Origin: an uncultured Thalassolituus sp.
Lineage (GTDB): Bacteria; Pseudomonadota; Gammaproteobacteria; Pseudomonadales; Oceanobacteraceae
Direction: 5' to 3'
DNA length: 33,871 bases
Assembly: GCA_913061435.1 (NCBI GenBank)
Contig: CAJXUK010000034.1
Location: forward strand, 1 to 33,871
Shown: positions 1 through 4,889 of the stretch, piece by piece
Layout of the letters: every line of letters starts with the position of its first letter
Numbering within the stretch: position 1 is the stretch's first letter
Translations under genes and position numbers: made by a program
The notes under the pieces: generated by a model
Databases searched by the model: none
Told to the model about the DNA's origin: nothing
What the model saw: the letters and a program-made list of their open reading frames with translations, nothing else

Positions 1-25
1 ATATGGTTATTAGTTTAAATTTCAT
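1..25 (-). CDS. Start of next integron cassette ORF (partial, runs out of window)
   Basis: Only eight codons are visible, beginning ATG at 25 and reading M-K-F-K-L-I-T-I on the minus strand. A GAGGA Shine-Dalgarno sequence lies about 8 bases upstream of the ATG. It is placed just beyond the attC-like site at 79-162, where the next cassette gene of the array should begin. No function can be assigned. Confidence 0.4.
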
Positions 26-78
26 TTTAAAAATCCTCGGTTTATTGAATTAATACCTGCTATAGAAAATATTAGATT

Positions 79-162
79 ACTTAACGCCTTTAGCTGCGGC
101 GAGCGATAGCGAGTCCAGCCCCGGGGCTTTTTCCGGGGCGAGGCAGGCTAAACTTGTTAACT
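79..162 (-). repeat. attC recombination site 1
   Basis: The left inverse core is ACTTAAC (79-85), followed by GCC, and matches RYYYAAC. The right core is GTTAACT (156-162). Between them is a GC-rich imperfect palindrome, including the CCCCGGGGC...CCGGGG stem around 119-138. It separates the GNAT cassette from the partial ORF at the window edge. The TAA inside the right core is the stop codon of the GNAT gene. Confidence 0.8.
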
Positions 163-573
163 ACCGATGCTTGATTCACGATCAAGTACCCAGCAACGTG
201 GATTATTAATAAAACCTATATGCTCATAGTACTCGTTAGCCGCTGGCGCAGCTAAGAGTATAAGCTTACATTTTGGCCCCAGCTGCTCTTGTGTAAGGAT
301 TTGAAGCTGCTTACCAATACCTGACTTTTGATGTTCTATGCTTACGGCTAAATCAGATAGATAGCAAGCATAGTGAAAATCAGTAACACTGCGAGCAATA
401 CCTATAAGCTCGCCATTTTGCCATGCACTCACGGTGAGATTGCTATTTGAAATCATGCCTTCCATGCATTCAGCATCCTCAATCGGGCGGCGTTCGCCCA
501 AAGTTGAAGACTCCAATAATGCAACAAACTGCTCTGTTGTTATTGCTTGATTTAGCTTGTATTCGATACTCAT
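157..573 (-). CDS. GNAT family N-acetyltransferase (integron cassette)
   Basis: This is a small GNAT acetyltransferase of about 138 residues, predicted to move an acetyl group from acetyl-CoA to an unknown amine. The acetyl-CoA loop is visible as HQKSGIGKQL (the Q/RxxGxG/A pattern), preceded by the strand LSDLAVSIE and followed by a C-terminal EYYEHIGF segment typical of the fold. An upstream in-frame ATG at 618 lies inside the attC site. I chose the ATG at 573 because AAGGAAAG sits just before it and the fold starts there. The gene is flanked by attC sites on both sides, so it is a mobile cassette. Its stop codon lies within the attC core. Acetyltransferases are common integron cargo, but the substrate (antibiotic, toxin, metabolite) cannot be read from the sequence. 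Confidence 0.85.
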   Translation of the reverse strand: MSIEYKLNQAITTEQFVALLESSTLGERRPIEDAECMEGMISNSNLTVSAWQNGELIGIARSVTDFHYACYLSDLAVSIEHQKSGIGKQLQILTQEQLGPKCKLILLAAPAANEYYEHIGFINNPRCWVLDRESSIGS

Positions 574-585
574 TTCTTTCCTTGT

Positions 586-654
586 AGTTAACGCCCAAAG
601 CAGGGGTGGCGTAGCCATCCCGCCCGAAGGGCAGCCTGCCTTTGTTTGTTATGG
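586..654 (-). repeat. attC recombination site 2
   Basis: The left end is AGTTAACGCC (586-595) and the right core is GTTATGG (648-654). The centre is palindromic (GGGTGGCGTAGCCATCCC, then GCCCGAAGGGC). It lies between the GNAT cassette and the 649-969 cassette and provides the stop codon of the latter. Confidence 0.75.
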
Positions 655-969
655 TGCATAGCCTAGCGGCACCGATAAGAATAGTGTTAAAAATCCAACC
701 ATATAAATGACAAAGAAAACTAACATAAACTTCCCAAGGACTGCTAATCCAGCATCATCAAGATCACGCCATTCTCTTTTAAAAAGGAATTTCATAAACG
801 CAAAATTGCTCGACATCGTATTGTTCGCTATTAGCCCAGGCTTACCCATAGACTCATATTTTTCAGGGTGCCTCGTTTCCAATATTTTAAAAAGGCGATT
901 ACACAGAAAAAACCAAACAAGAACTGAGCAAAACAGTACTCCGAACATTATTACAAAAGCTTCTTTCAC
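649..969 (-). CDS. Two-TM small membrane protein of unknown function (integron cassette)
   Basis: This 106-residue protein has a hydrophobic N-terminal helix (about residues 5-24), a central soluble stretch containing FKREWRDLDD, and a second hydrophobic helix (about 80-102). The layout (helix, short cytoplasmic loop, helix) is like that of UspB-type small membrane proteins, but no family can be assigned from the sequence. The start is GTG, preceded by AAGGAG with a 6-base spacing, a strong ribosome binding site. The stop codon TAA falls in the attC core. It is flanked by attC sites, so it is a cassette. No function is proposed. Confidence 0.7.
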   Translation of the reverse strand: MKEAFVIMFGVLFCSVLVWFFLCNRLFKILETRHPEKYESMGKPGLIANNTMSSNFAFMKFLFKREWRDLDDAGLAVLGKFMLVFFVIYMVGFLTLFLSVPLGYAP

Positions 970-986
970 TTCTTACTCCTTAAGCA

Positions 987-1085
987 ACATAACGCTTTTG
1001 TTGTGGGGCGGTGAAACGTAGCGAGGAACGAGCGAAGTGTAACCGTCCCAGCCCCGCAGGGGCGAACACCAACTTATTGTTATAT
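987..1085 (-). repeat. attC recombination site 3
   Basis: The left end is ACATAACGC (987-995) and the right core is GTTATAT (1079-1085). It is long, with an imperfect palindrome that pairs GGGGCGGTG... with ...CCAGCCCC and CGTAGCGAGG with CGAGCGAAGTG. It marks the downstream edge of the damaged interval at 1086-2086. Confidence 0.7.
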
Positions 1086-1126
1086 GCTTTCATAATAATC
1101 CTTTAACACCTGTCCATTGTAAGCGC

Positions 1127-1325
1127 CTAAACAACAACCTTCGCAACATTCCAAGGCAGCAATGCCTCAATATCTTCAACACAAGTGGCTGCCGGTAGTC
1201 TTGTGAATACTTCTTTCAGATAAACACTCGGTTCAACGTTATTAGTTTTGGCAGTCTCGACCAACATAAAGCCCAGATGCTATTGCTCCCCCAATATCAA
1301 AAAGTGAGAGTGAACGCTGAGTCAT
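1127..1325 (-). pseudogene. Degraded C-terminal remnant of an IS66-family transposase
   Basis: Reading the minus strand from 1325 gives MTQRSLSLFDIGGAIASGLY. After a frame change at about 1267 it gives LVETAKTNNVEPSVYLKEVF, then TRLP...EDIEALLPWN and a TAG at 1127-1129. This is the pattern of the C-terminal domain of IS66 TnpC (G-A-x-A-S, YSL-ETAK-N, EP--YL--VF-RLP, ED-E-LLPWN). The two halves join naturally if about 2 bases were lost at TAT|G|TTGGTC, so it is a frameshifted fragment. The DDE core, tnpA/tnpB and terminal inverted repeats are not visible. It lies inside the cassette array with no attC between it and the Rhs remnant. The assignment is from recalled family motifs, not from a search. 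Confidence 0.75.
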
Positions 1326-1335
1326 GCTTCAATTA

Positions 1336-1575
1336 TCATTGCATTGCATTGATAGCTAGAATACTGACACCCTTTAATTGATAATTATCGCCAACGTCCA
1401 ACGTCCAACGTCGCTGTTTTTATGACTGGTTAAACGATTGCCTACAGCATCGTACGTATACGCGTCTTGTTTTTTAATCCCGTCGCCGCTGTAACTGATA
1501 TAAATCGTCGTAGTCATAATCAAAGCTATCGAAATGGGTTTTCTGGAATTCGATATTACCGACAACTCCATCTAT
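1336..1575 (-). pseudogene. Degraded Rhs/YD-repeat protein fragment
   Basis: One frame (from 1575) reads NIEFQKTHFDSFDYDYDDLYQL. A second, shifted frame reads GDGIKKQDAYTYDAVGNRL. A third reads DNYQLKGVS before a stop at 1336-1338. YTYDAVGNRLTS and YDYDDLYQL are classic YD-repeat (Rhs core) sequence. At least two frameshifts break it. The second is a triplication of the heptamer CCAACGT at 1391-1411: with one copy, the reading SHKNSDVGDNYQLK is restored. Rhs proteins are large secreted or surface polymorphic toxins. Only about 80 codons remain here, so this is debris. It overlaps the 3' end of the zinc-ribbon gene by 3 bases. Confidence 0.75.
1391..1411. repeat. Three tandem copies of the heptamer CCAACGT
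   Basis: CCAACGT occurs three times end to end (1391-1397, 1398-1404, 1405-1411). It lies in the Rhs fragment. The two extra copies add 14 bases and shift the frame. Confidence 0.9.
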
Positions 1576-1877
1576 TTACTTATCTTTTTGACAGGATTCA
1601 TAGCTTCAACGCCGTACCACCCAATCAAAAAAAATAGTAACAAAAATGGGTTGCTGCTACCAATCAAGCCACTGAGTTTAACTAACAGAAAAAACAAAAG
1701 TAGATATGAAGGCAATGATCCCAAAAAATTTTGTTCGTACCTTGCACCACAATATCGACACTTGAATTGATAGCTATATTGTTTAGTTTGCCTGTATGTT
1801 TTCCACGAAAACCGATTCAAAGACTTATTGCAAACGACACAAGTAAATATGGTATTTCGATCACTGCTAGCAGTCAC
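1572..1877 (-). CDS. Zinc-ribbon plus membrane-helix protein of unknown function (cassette)
   Basis: The protein is about 101 residues. An N-terminal four-cysteine module, TCVVC...KCRYC (two CxxC knuckles 27 residues apart), suggests a zinc ribbon. It is followed by two hydrophobic segments (SYLLLFFLLVKLSGLIG and PFLLLFFLIGWYGVEAM) and a lysine-rich tail. GTG codons occur at 1883 and 1877. I prefer 1877 because GGAGG lies 5 bases before it, while the GTG at 1883 overlaps that ribosome binding site. The upstream small ORF (1867-2028) overlaps its start, suggesting translational coupling. No family is recognised. The architecture suggests a membrane-anchored metal-binding or redox-sensing protein, which is inference. 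Confidence 0.6.
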   Translation of the reverse strand: MTASSDRNTIFTCVVCNKSLNRFSWKTYRQTKQYSYQFKCRYCGARYEQNFLGSLPSYLLLFFLLVKLSGLIGSSNPFLLLFFLIGWYGVEAMNPVKKISK

Positions 1878-2028
1878 ACTCACCTCCTAAACTACCTGCG
1901 GCTTTAGCGCCTGCTGTCCATTCATTGCCTGAAGGCAACTTTCTTTCTAATAGTTTTTTACTCACTGGCCCATATGGTTTTGAGTATCGCTTAGCCAGTT
2001 GTATTCGATTTTCTCGTGCAACATACAT
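1867..2028 (-). CDS. Small basic ORF overlapping the zinc-ribbon gene; may be a broken gene
   Basis: This 53-codon ORF begins ATG at 2028 (M-Y-V-A-R-E-N-R), ends TAG at 1867-1869 and finishes in GGECDC. No Shine-Dalgarno sequence precedes the ATG. In another frame, a short ORF starts at ATG 2080, just inside the attC edge, and reads MKKIWGKC...GGIDPLLYV before stopping. A single indel near 2030 would join the two into one protein of about 70 residues, so this may be a frameshifted cassette gene. It overlaps the start of the zinc-ribbon gene by 11 bases. No homology is recognised. Confidence 0.35.
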   Translation of the reverse strand: MYVARENRIQLAKRYSKPYGPVSKKLLERKLPSGNEWTAGAKAAGSLGGECDC

Positions 2029-2086
2029 ATAGAAGGGGGTCTATCCCACCCTCATAACATTTTCCCCAGATTTTTTTCATGATTTC

Positions 2087-2167
2087 ATATAACGCCGCGG
2101 TAAAAGGCGCAGCGTCAGCTGCGTCCAGTGGAGCGAAGCGAAACGGTTTTTAACCGCCTTGTTAGGC
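2087..2167 (-). repeat. attC recombination site 4
   Basis: The left end is ATATAACGCC (2087-2096) and the right core is a canonical GTTAGGC (2161-2167). Internal arms GCGGTAAAAGGCGC and CAGCGTCAGCTGCG give an imperfect cruciform. Its TAA is the stop codon of the 2162-2533 cassette. Confidence 0.85.
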
Positions 2168-2533
2168 GTGCTTTTCTGCATGTGTATAACCCCAAATACA
2201 TACACCAATTATCATAAAGATAACACCAACAATTATGGAACCACTATTCAGTAGACTAAAGCCGATACCTAGCAAGGAAATTGTTAAAAATGGTATAAGA
2301 CCTACTATCGCGCAATATTTAAAATCTTGCATAAAGTCTTTCAGTTCGATTTTTTCGTCGTAATCATCCATATCTATCATTGACTCCATAATAAAGTGAT
2401 ATATCAATGAACCGATGAATGCTAACGAAGTAATTAACTTGGCGTATTGCAACTCAAATACATTAAATAAGATGTACAGGATTAATGCCAAAATGGAATA
2501 AAAAAGAAATATTATTATTAAATATACTTTCAA
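2162..2533 (-). CDS. Four-helix small membrane protein of unknown function (cassette)
   Basis: This 123-residue protein is very hydrophobic. Helices are predicted at about residues 2-22, 28-50, 73-95 and 97-117, with an acidic loop (MIDMDDYDEKIELKDF) between the second and third. The start is TTG at 2533 and no strong ribosome binding site is visible, so the start is uncertain. The stop codon is provided by the attC core GTTAGGC. The AT content is higher than in the core genes. The family is not recognised; flanking attC sites on both sides mark it as a cassette. Confidence 0.6.
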   Translation of the reverse strand: MKVYLIIIFLFYSILALILYILFNVFELQYAKLITSLAFIGSLIYHFIMESMIDMDDYDEKIELKDFMQDFKYCAIVGLIPFLTISLLGIGFSLLNSGSIIVGVIFMIIGVCIWGYTHAEKHA

Positions 2534-2551
2534 TCTTGTTATTCCCTATTC

Positions 2552-2632
2552 GCCTAACGCCAAGCACATAGGTGAGCAATGTGGAGCACGAAGTGCGGAG
2601 CATTGGGCATCCTATGCTGCTTTTGGTTATAT
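2552..2632 (-). repeat. attC recombination site 5
   Basis: The left inverse core is a perfect GCCTAAC (2552-2558) and the right core is GTTATAT (2626-2632). The arms AAGCACATAGG and CCTATGCTGCTT pair across a GTGGAGCACGAAGTGC centre. Confidence 0.85.
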
Positions 2633-2636
2633 GATT

Positions 2637-2918
2637 TTATTCCAAGTAGGACTGACATTTTGGGCATTTTCCATTTAATAGCACAGAATGTAATGTCTCA
2701 CGCTCATACGGTTGTTTACCACAACAAAAGCATTTTGCCTCATCTATTCTAGAATAAAATTTAACATTAACTATCGCAATAATGATAAGAACAGGCAGCA
2801 AAAGCGCCCACGAATCTAGATGTTCTATTAGTGCAAAACTGAGAACAACAAAGATAATACAAGACAATATCATGAGTCGTACTTTTGATATTGAAACGCC
2901 TTCTCCGCGTTTACTCAT
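2637..2918 (-). CDS. Two-TM protein with C-terminal zinc ribbon (cassette)
   Basis: The protein is 93 residues. A basic N-terminus (MSKRGEG) is followed by two closely spaced hydrophobic helices (about 14-33 and 36-52). A C-terminal treble-clef or ribbon-like module follows: CFCCGKQPYERETL ending in CPKC (two CxxC pairs). It mirrors the 1572-1877 cassette but in reverse order (helices first, metal site last). The ATG at 2918 has only a weak GAG upstream. The family is not recognised. The likely site is the inner membrane with a cytoplasmic metal-binding tail, which is inference from topology. Confidence 0.65.
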   Translation of the reverse strand: MSKRGEGVSISKVRLMILSCIIFVVLSFALIEHLDSWALLLPVLIIIAIVNVKFYSRIDEAKCFCCGKQPYERETLHSVLLNGKCPKCQSYLE

Positions 2919-2948
2919 GATTTAGACTCGACTTGATTTCTTACACTC

Positions 2949-3036
2949 ATATAACGCCAACATAAAGGGCCGGAAATCGCGCAGCGATTGGAGGTCCAGC
3001 CAGCTTGTCTGGCGATCTTTGATGTTCTGGTTAAAT
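2949..3036 (-). repeat. attC recombination site 6
   Basis: The left end is ATATAACGCC (2949-2958) and the right core is GTTAAAT (3030-3036), which matches GTTRRRY. The arms AACATAAAG and CTTTGATGTT pair, with inner AATCGCGCAGCGATT. Confidence 0.85.
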
Positions 3037-3051
3037 GTTTTATTCCGATGT

Positions 3052-3297
3052 TTAGTTGATGCATTTTTCTACTTCGTAATCCCATTTACCACCAGAGTCT
3101 AAACAACGATCAATGCTAATTTCCTGCGCCACTAACGTGAATAAATAGGCACAGAAAATAATCGTTAATACGCTACCTACTAACCCGATAGCATCACCAA
3201 GTATACTATCAGGATCAATGTGCCTGCTTATCGGTTTTGGTATCACTTTCAGAATTAATCTACGGAAAAACCGAACCAATATTTCAAGAATTTCCAT
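3052..3297 (-). CDS. Small single-TM protein with paired C-terminal cysteines (cassette)
   Basis: This 81-residue protein has an amphipathic basic N-terminus (ILVRFFRRLILKVIPKP), one clear membrane helix (about residues 38-58), and a C-terminal tail CLDSGGKWDYEVEKC in which two cysteines bracket a GG-W motif. I recall similar C-x-D-x-G-G-x-W-x(n)-C tails in many small gammaproteobacterial proteins of unknown function. If the tail is periplasmic the cysteines could form a disulfide. The ATG at 3297 is preceded by AGG at a reasonable distance. attC sites on both sides make it a cassette. Confidence 0.65.
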   Translation of the reverse strand: MEILEILVRFFRRLILKVIPKPISRHIDPDSILGDAIGLVGSVLTIIFCAYLFTLVAQEISIDRCLDSGGKWDYEVEKCIN

Positions 3298-3332
3298 ATA
3301 AGCCTACTACCCTGTACTGCTTACCTAATGAC

Positions 3333-3429
3333 ATTTAACGCCCAGCTAAACGGCGTAGTAACTGTGGCGACTTTTTTGGAACAAAAAAGGTGCGACAGTT
3401 ACGGAGTCCGTTTGAGCTGTTGGTTATGT
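3333..3429 (-). repeat. attC recombination site 7
   Basis: The left inverse core is ATTTAAC (3333-3339) followed by GCC, and the right core is GTTATGT (3423-3429). Arms CAGCTAAACGG and CCGTTTGAGCTG, and GTAACTGT(GG)CG and CG-ACAGTTAC, form a long stem. A GGAACAAAAAAGG loop sits in the middle. Confidence 0.85.
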
Positions 3430-3434
3430 GTTTT

Positions 3435-3758
3435 TTATTCATAGATTGCAATTATATGCCTTGATTGAAATACAACAGTATCACCACACTCTACTAAGAC
3501 TTCACCTTGTGGGTCATTGTCTAGATAACCAATATAGAATTCATCTTTAATTTCGGTGATTTCAACCCACATACGCTCGACTGAAATATGATCTTTGAAT
3601 GGTTGATCCATTCGGAAAACCAACTTTACGCAATCACCAACTTTTAGATTTTGACGCTGTTCCAACTCAGGAATATAAAAAGTTTCCGGTGCTTCTGCAT
3701 GAAGCTGCTCTCCGTCATCAAGCTCATATTTCTGCCTTTCAAAACTTGCTAATTCCAT
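3435..3758 (-). CDS. DUF2314-like protein (cassette)
   Basis: This 107-residue soluble protein lacks a signal peptide or membrane helix. Its core LKVGDCVKLVF, ERMWVEITEIKD, YIGYLDNDP and GDTVVF resembles DUF2314, where a GD-VKL-F strand, a MWV--TE strand and a LDNDP turn recur. This is recalled from family patterns and not verified. The function of that family is unknown. The ribosome binding site AGGAGGT is strong but lies about 11 bases from the chosen ATG at 3758. A nearer ATG would encode only five codons. The cassette is flanked by attC sites 7 and 8. Confidence 0.6.
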   Translation of the reverse strand: MELASFERQKYELDDGEQLHAEAPETFYIPELEQRQNLKVGDCVKLVFRMDQPFKDHISVERMWVEITEIKDEFYIGYLDNDPQGEVLVECGDTVVFQSRHIIAIYE

Positions 3759-3781
3759 TTTGACATTGACCTCCTATTTAC

Positions 3782-3862
3782 ACATAACGCCTTGCTCATC
3801 GGCACGCGTAGCGTGTCCGGTGGAGGCCGCAGGCCGGAACGAAATGCAGCAACTTGTTAGCA
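3782..3862 (-). repeat. attC recombination site 8
   Basis: The left end is ACATAACGCC (3782-3791) and the right core is GTTAGCA (3856-3862). Inner arms TTGCTCATCGG and CCGGAACGAAATGCAGCAA pair, as do GGCACGCGTAGCGTGTCC and GGCCGCAGGCC locally. It closes the attI-proximal cassette. Confidence 0.8.
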
Positions 3863-4402
3863 CTTTTTACTAGGATCCAACTCTACACTCTCTTCAAACA
3901 CCGGTAACTGACGAGCATTCGCGATGACTGGCCAAACCATAACGCCACCGTATAAAATCGCTACTAATGGAGCAAAAGACATTACACTGAATTGGAATTC
4001 AGCTGGGTCAAACATGATCAATGCAAACATCACAACAACCATACCAAGCACAACAAACAAATACGCGATACCGCCTAGCCCTGAAATATCTTTTTCTAAA
4101 CGAGCAATTTTATGGTTACCATTTTGTAAGCGGATCTTCACAGAACTGCCCGGCTTTAAGTAATGGTCTGCCCCCTGGTCATCACCTTCAAAGCACCAGC
4201 ACTTCCCTTGTGAAAAGTATTTAACGACAGGTAAATGTCGCGTGCGTCTCCCATCACTAGTTTCGACGGATTGCTCACGAATATTAATTACTTCACCATT
4301 TACTAAGGTAGAATTCTGGCTGTAGGCGTTATCCCGTTTAAGAATATAAATGCCCAATGTCGAGAACAAAATCCCAGCCATGCCGAATATTACAAATGTC
4401 AT
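3857..4402 (-). CDS. DUF3592 family membrane protein (first cassette, attI-proximal)
   Basis: The protein is 181 residues. An N-terminal membrane helix (about 3-20) is followed by a soluble beta-rich segment with the DUF3592 pattern (NGEVINIREQSVET, then LPVVKYFSQGK and a basic G-SVKIRLQNGN), and then two more helices (about 110-132 and 142-160). The function of DUF3592 is unknown. This is the cassette next to attI and so the one best placed for expression from an integron promoter. Its ATG (4400-4402) sits in the recombined core GTTATGA, and the only good ribosome binding site (AAAGGG, 8 bases upstream) lies on the attI side of the junction. The stop codon lies in attC site 8. Confidence 0.8.
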   Translation of the reverse strand: MTFVIFGMAGILFSTLGIYILKRDNAYSQNSTLVNGEVINIREQSVETSDGRRTRHLPVVKYFSQGKCWCFEGDDQGADHYLKPGSSVKIRLQNGNHKIARLEKDISGLGGIAYLFVVLGMVVVMFALIMFDPAEFQFSVMSFAPLVAILYGGVMVWPVIANARQLPVFEESVELDPSKKC

Positions 4403-4470
4403 AACGTAATCCCTTTGAGAAAAGCTTCATTCTTATACTAAGTCCAGCAATACCTATTTGAGGCTACAGA
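4397..4470 (-). other. attI region (recombination platform), boundaries approximate
   Basis: The position is inferred: it is the junction between intI and the first cassette. The core on the minus strand is GTTATGA (+ strand TCATAAC at 4399-4405). The flanking bases to the right differ from the attC sites and show no long palindrome, as expected for attI. The exact left-hand integrase binding sites cannot be drawn from one sequence. A possible -10 (minus strand TATAAG, + strand 4432-4437) lies here but has no good -35 partner, so I do not call a Pc promoter. Confidence 0.5.
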
Positions 4471-4537
4471 AACCTTTGCCTTTCAAGCTAAAGGAGTATG
4501 CAACTCCGCCTCACCTGTGGTGTTAACATTTTAATCG

Positions 4538-4675
4538 TGCGCATGCGCGTTTTCACGGAAGTGGCTCACCAACAAAGGTTGTCACTACTTGCACACAAAT
4601 ATTTGATTTTACTTGGAAATTTACGAAATCCCTTTCCAAGCTCCATTTATCTTTCCAGAAATACGCGCATGCGCA
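4538..4675. repeat. 13-bp perfect inverted repeat flanking 112 bp
   Basis: TGCGCATGCGCGT at 4538-4550 and ACGCGCATGCGCA at 4663-4675 are exact reverse complements. Each contains the self-complementary decamer GCGCATGCGC. They lie between attI and intI. Confidence 0.85.
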
Positions 4676-4807
4676 TTTACCTAAATAACGAGGGTCTCGT
4701 TATGTCTGGTTTATTTCTTATAGCGCACTGATTCTGCACGACTTTTCTTTATCCTTCAAATGCAAACGCGCACATTTAAAATTTCTTTCGTGCAAACATG
4801 CAATTAG

Positions 4808-4845
4808 TTGTCTATCATCTAAAAATAAGCTGTATATAAAACCAG
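4808..4845 (+). promoter_or_regulatory. intI promoter with LexA (SOS) box
   Basis: CTGTATATAAAACCAG at 4830-4845 matches the gammaproteobacterial LexA consensus CTGT-N8-ACAG with one mismatch (CCAG for ACAG), and the spacer is AT-rich as expected. A possible -35 TTGTCT (4808-4813) and -10 TGTATA (4831-4836), 17 bases apart, put the box over the -10. LexA control of integron integrases is established in Vibrio and in class 1 integrons. AAGGGG lies 6 bases before the intI ATG. Confidence 0.7.
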
Positions 4846-4889
4846 TGTTTTAATTCACAGTTATTTGCCGATTAATTAAGGGGTTATTT

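Larger units (their letters stand above)
4403..4889. other. Non-coding interval between the cassette array and intI
   Basis: No convincing gene is seen. It holds attI at its left end, a perfect 13-bp inverted repeat (TGCGCATGCGCGT at 4538-4550 and its complement at 4663-4675), a short hairpin ATAACGAG-GGT-CTCGTTAT at 4685-4703, and the LexA-box promoter of intI at its right end. The cassette promoter Pc may also lie here but cannot be pinpointed. Confidence 0.6.

Noticed and set aside
157..618. Longer start (ATG 618) for the GNAT gene
   Set aside because: The extra codons are attC sequence. The ATG at 573 has a ribosome binding site.
707..1021. Plus-strand ORF of 104 codons opposite the 649-969 cassette
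   Set aside because: It lies antisense to a cassette gene with a good ribosome binding site and runs into an attC site. It is a shadow reading frame.
3924..4224. Two plus-strand ORFs opposite the DUF3592 gene
   Set aside because: Antisense shadows with no ribosome binding site or protein-like composition.
4498..4731. Plus-strand ORF of 77 codons between attI and intI
   Set aside because: It crosses both GCGCATGCGC palindromes and the hairpin, has no family resemblance, and its frame is not supported by composition. Probably non-coding.
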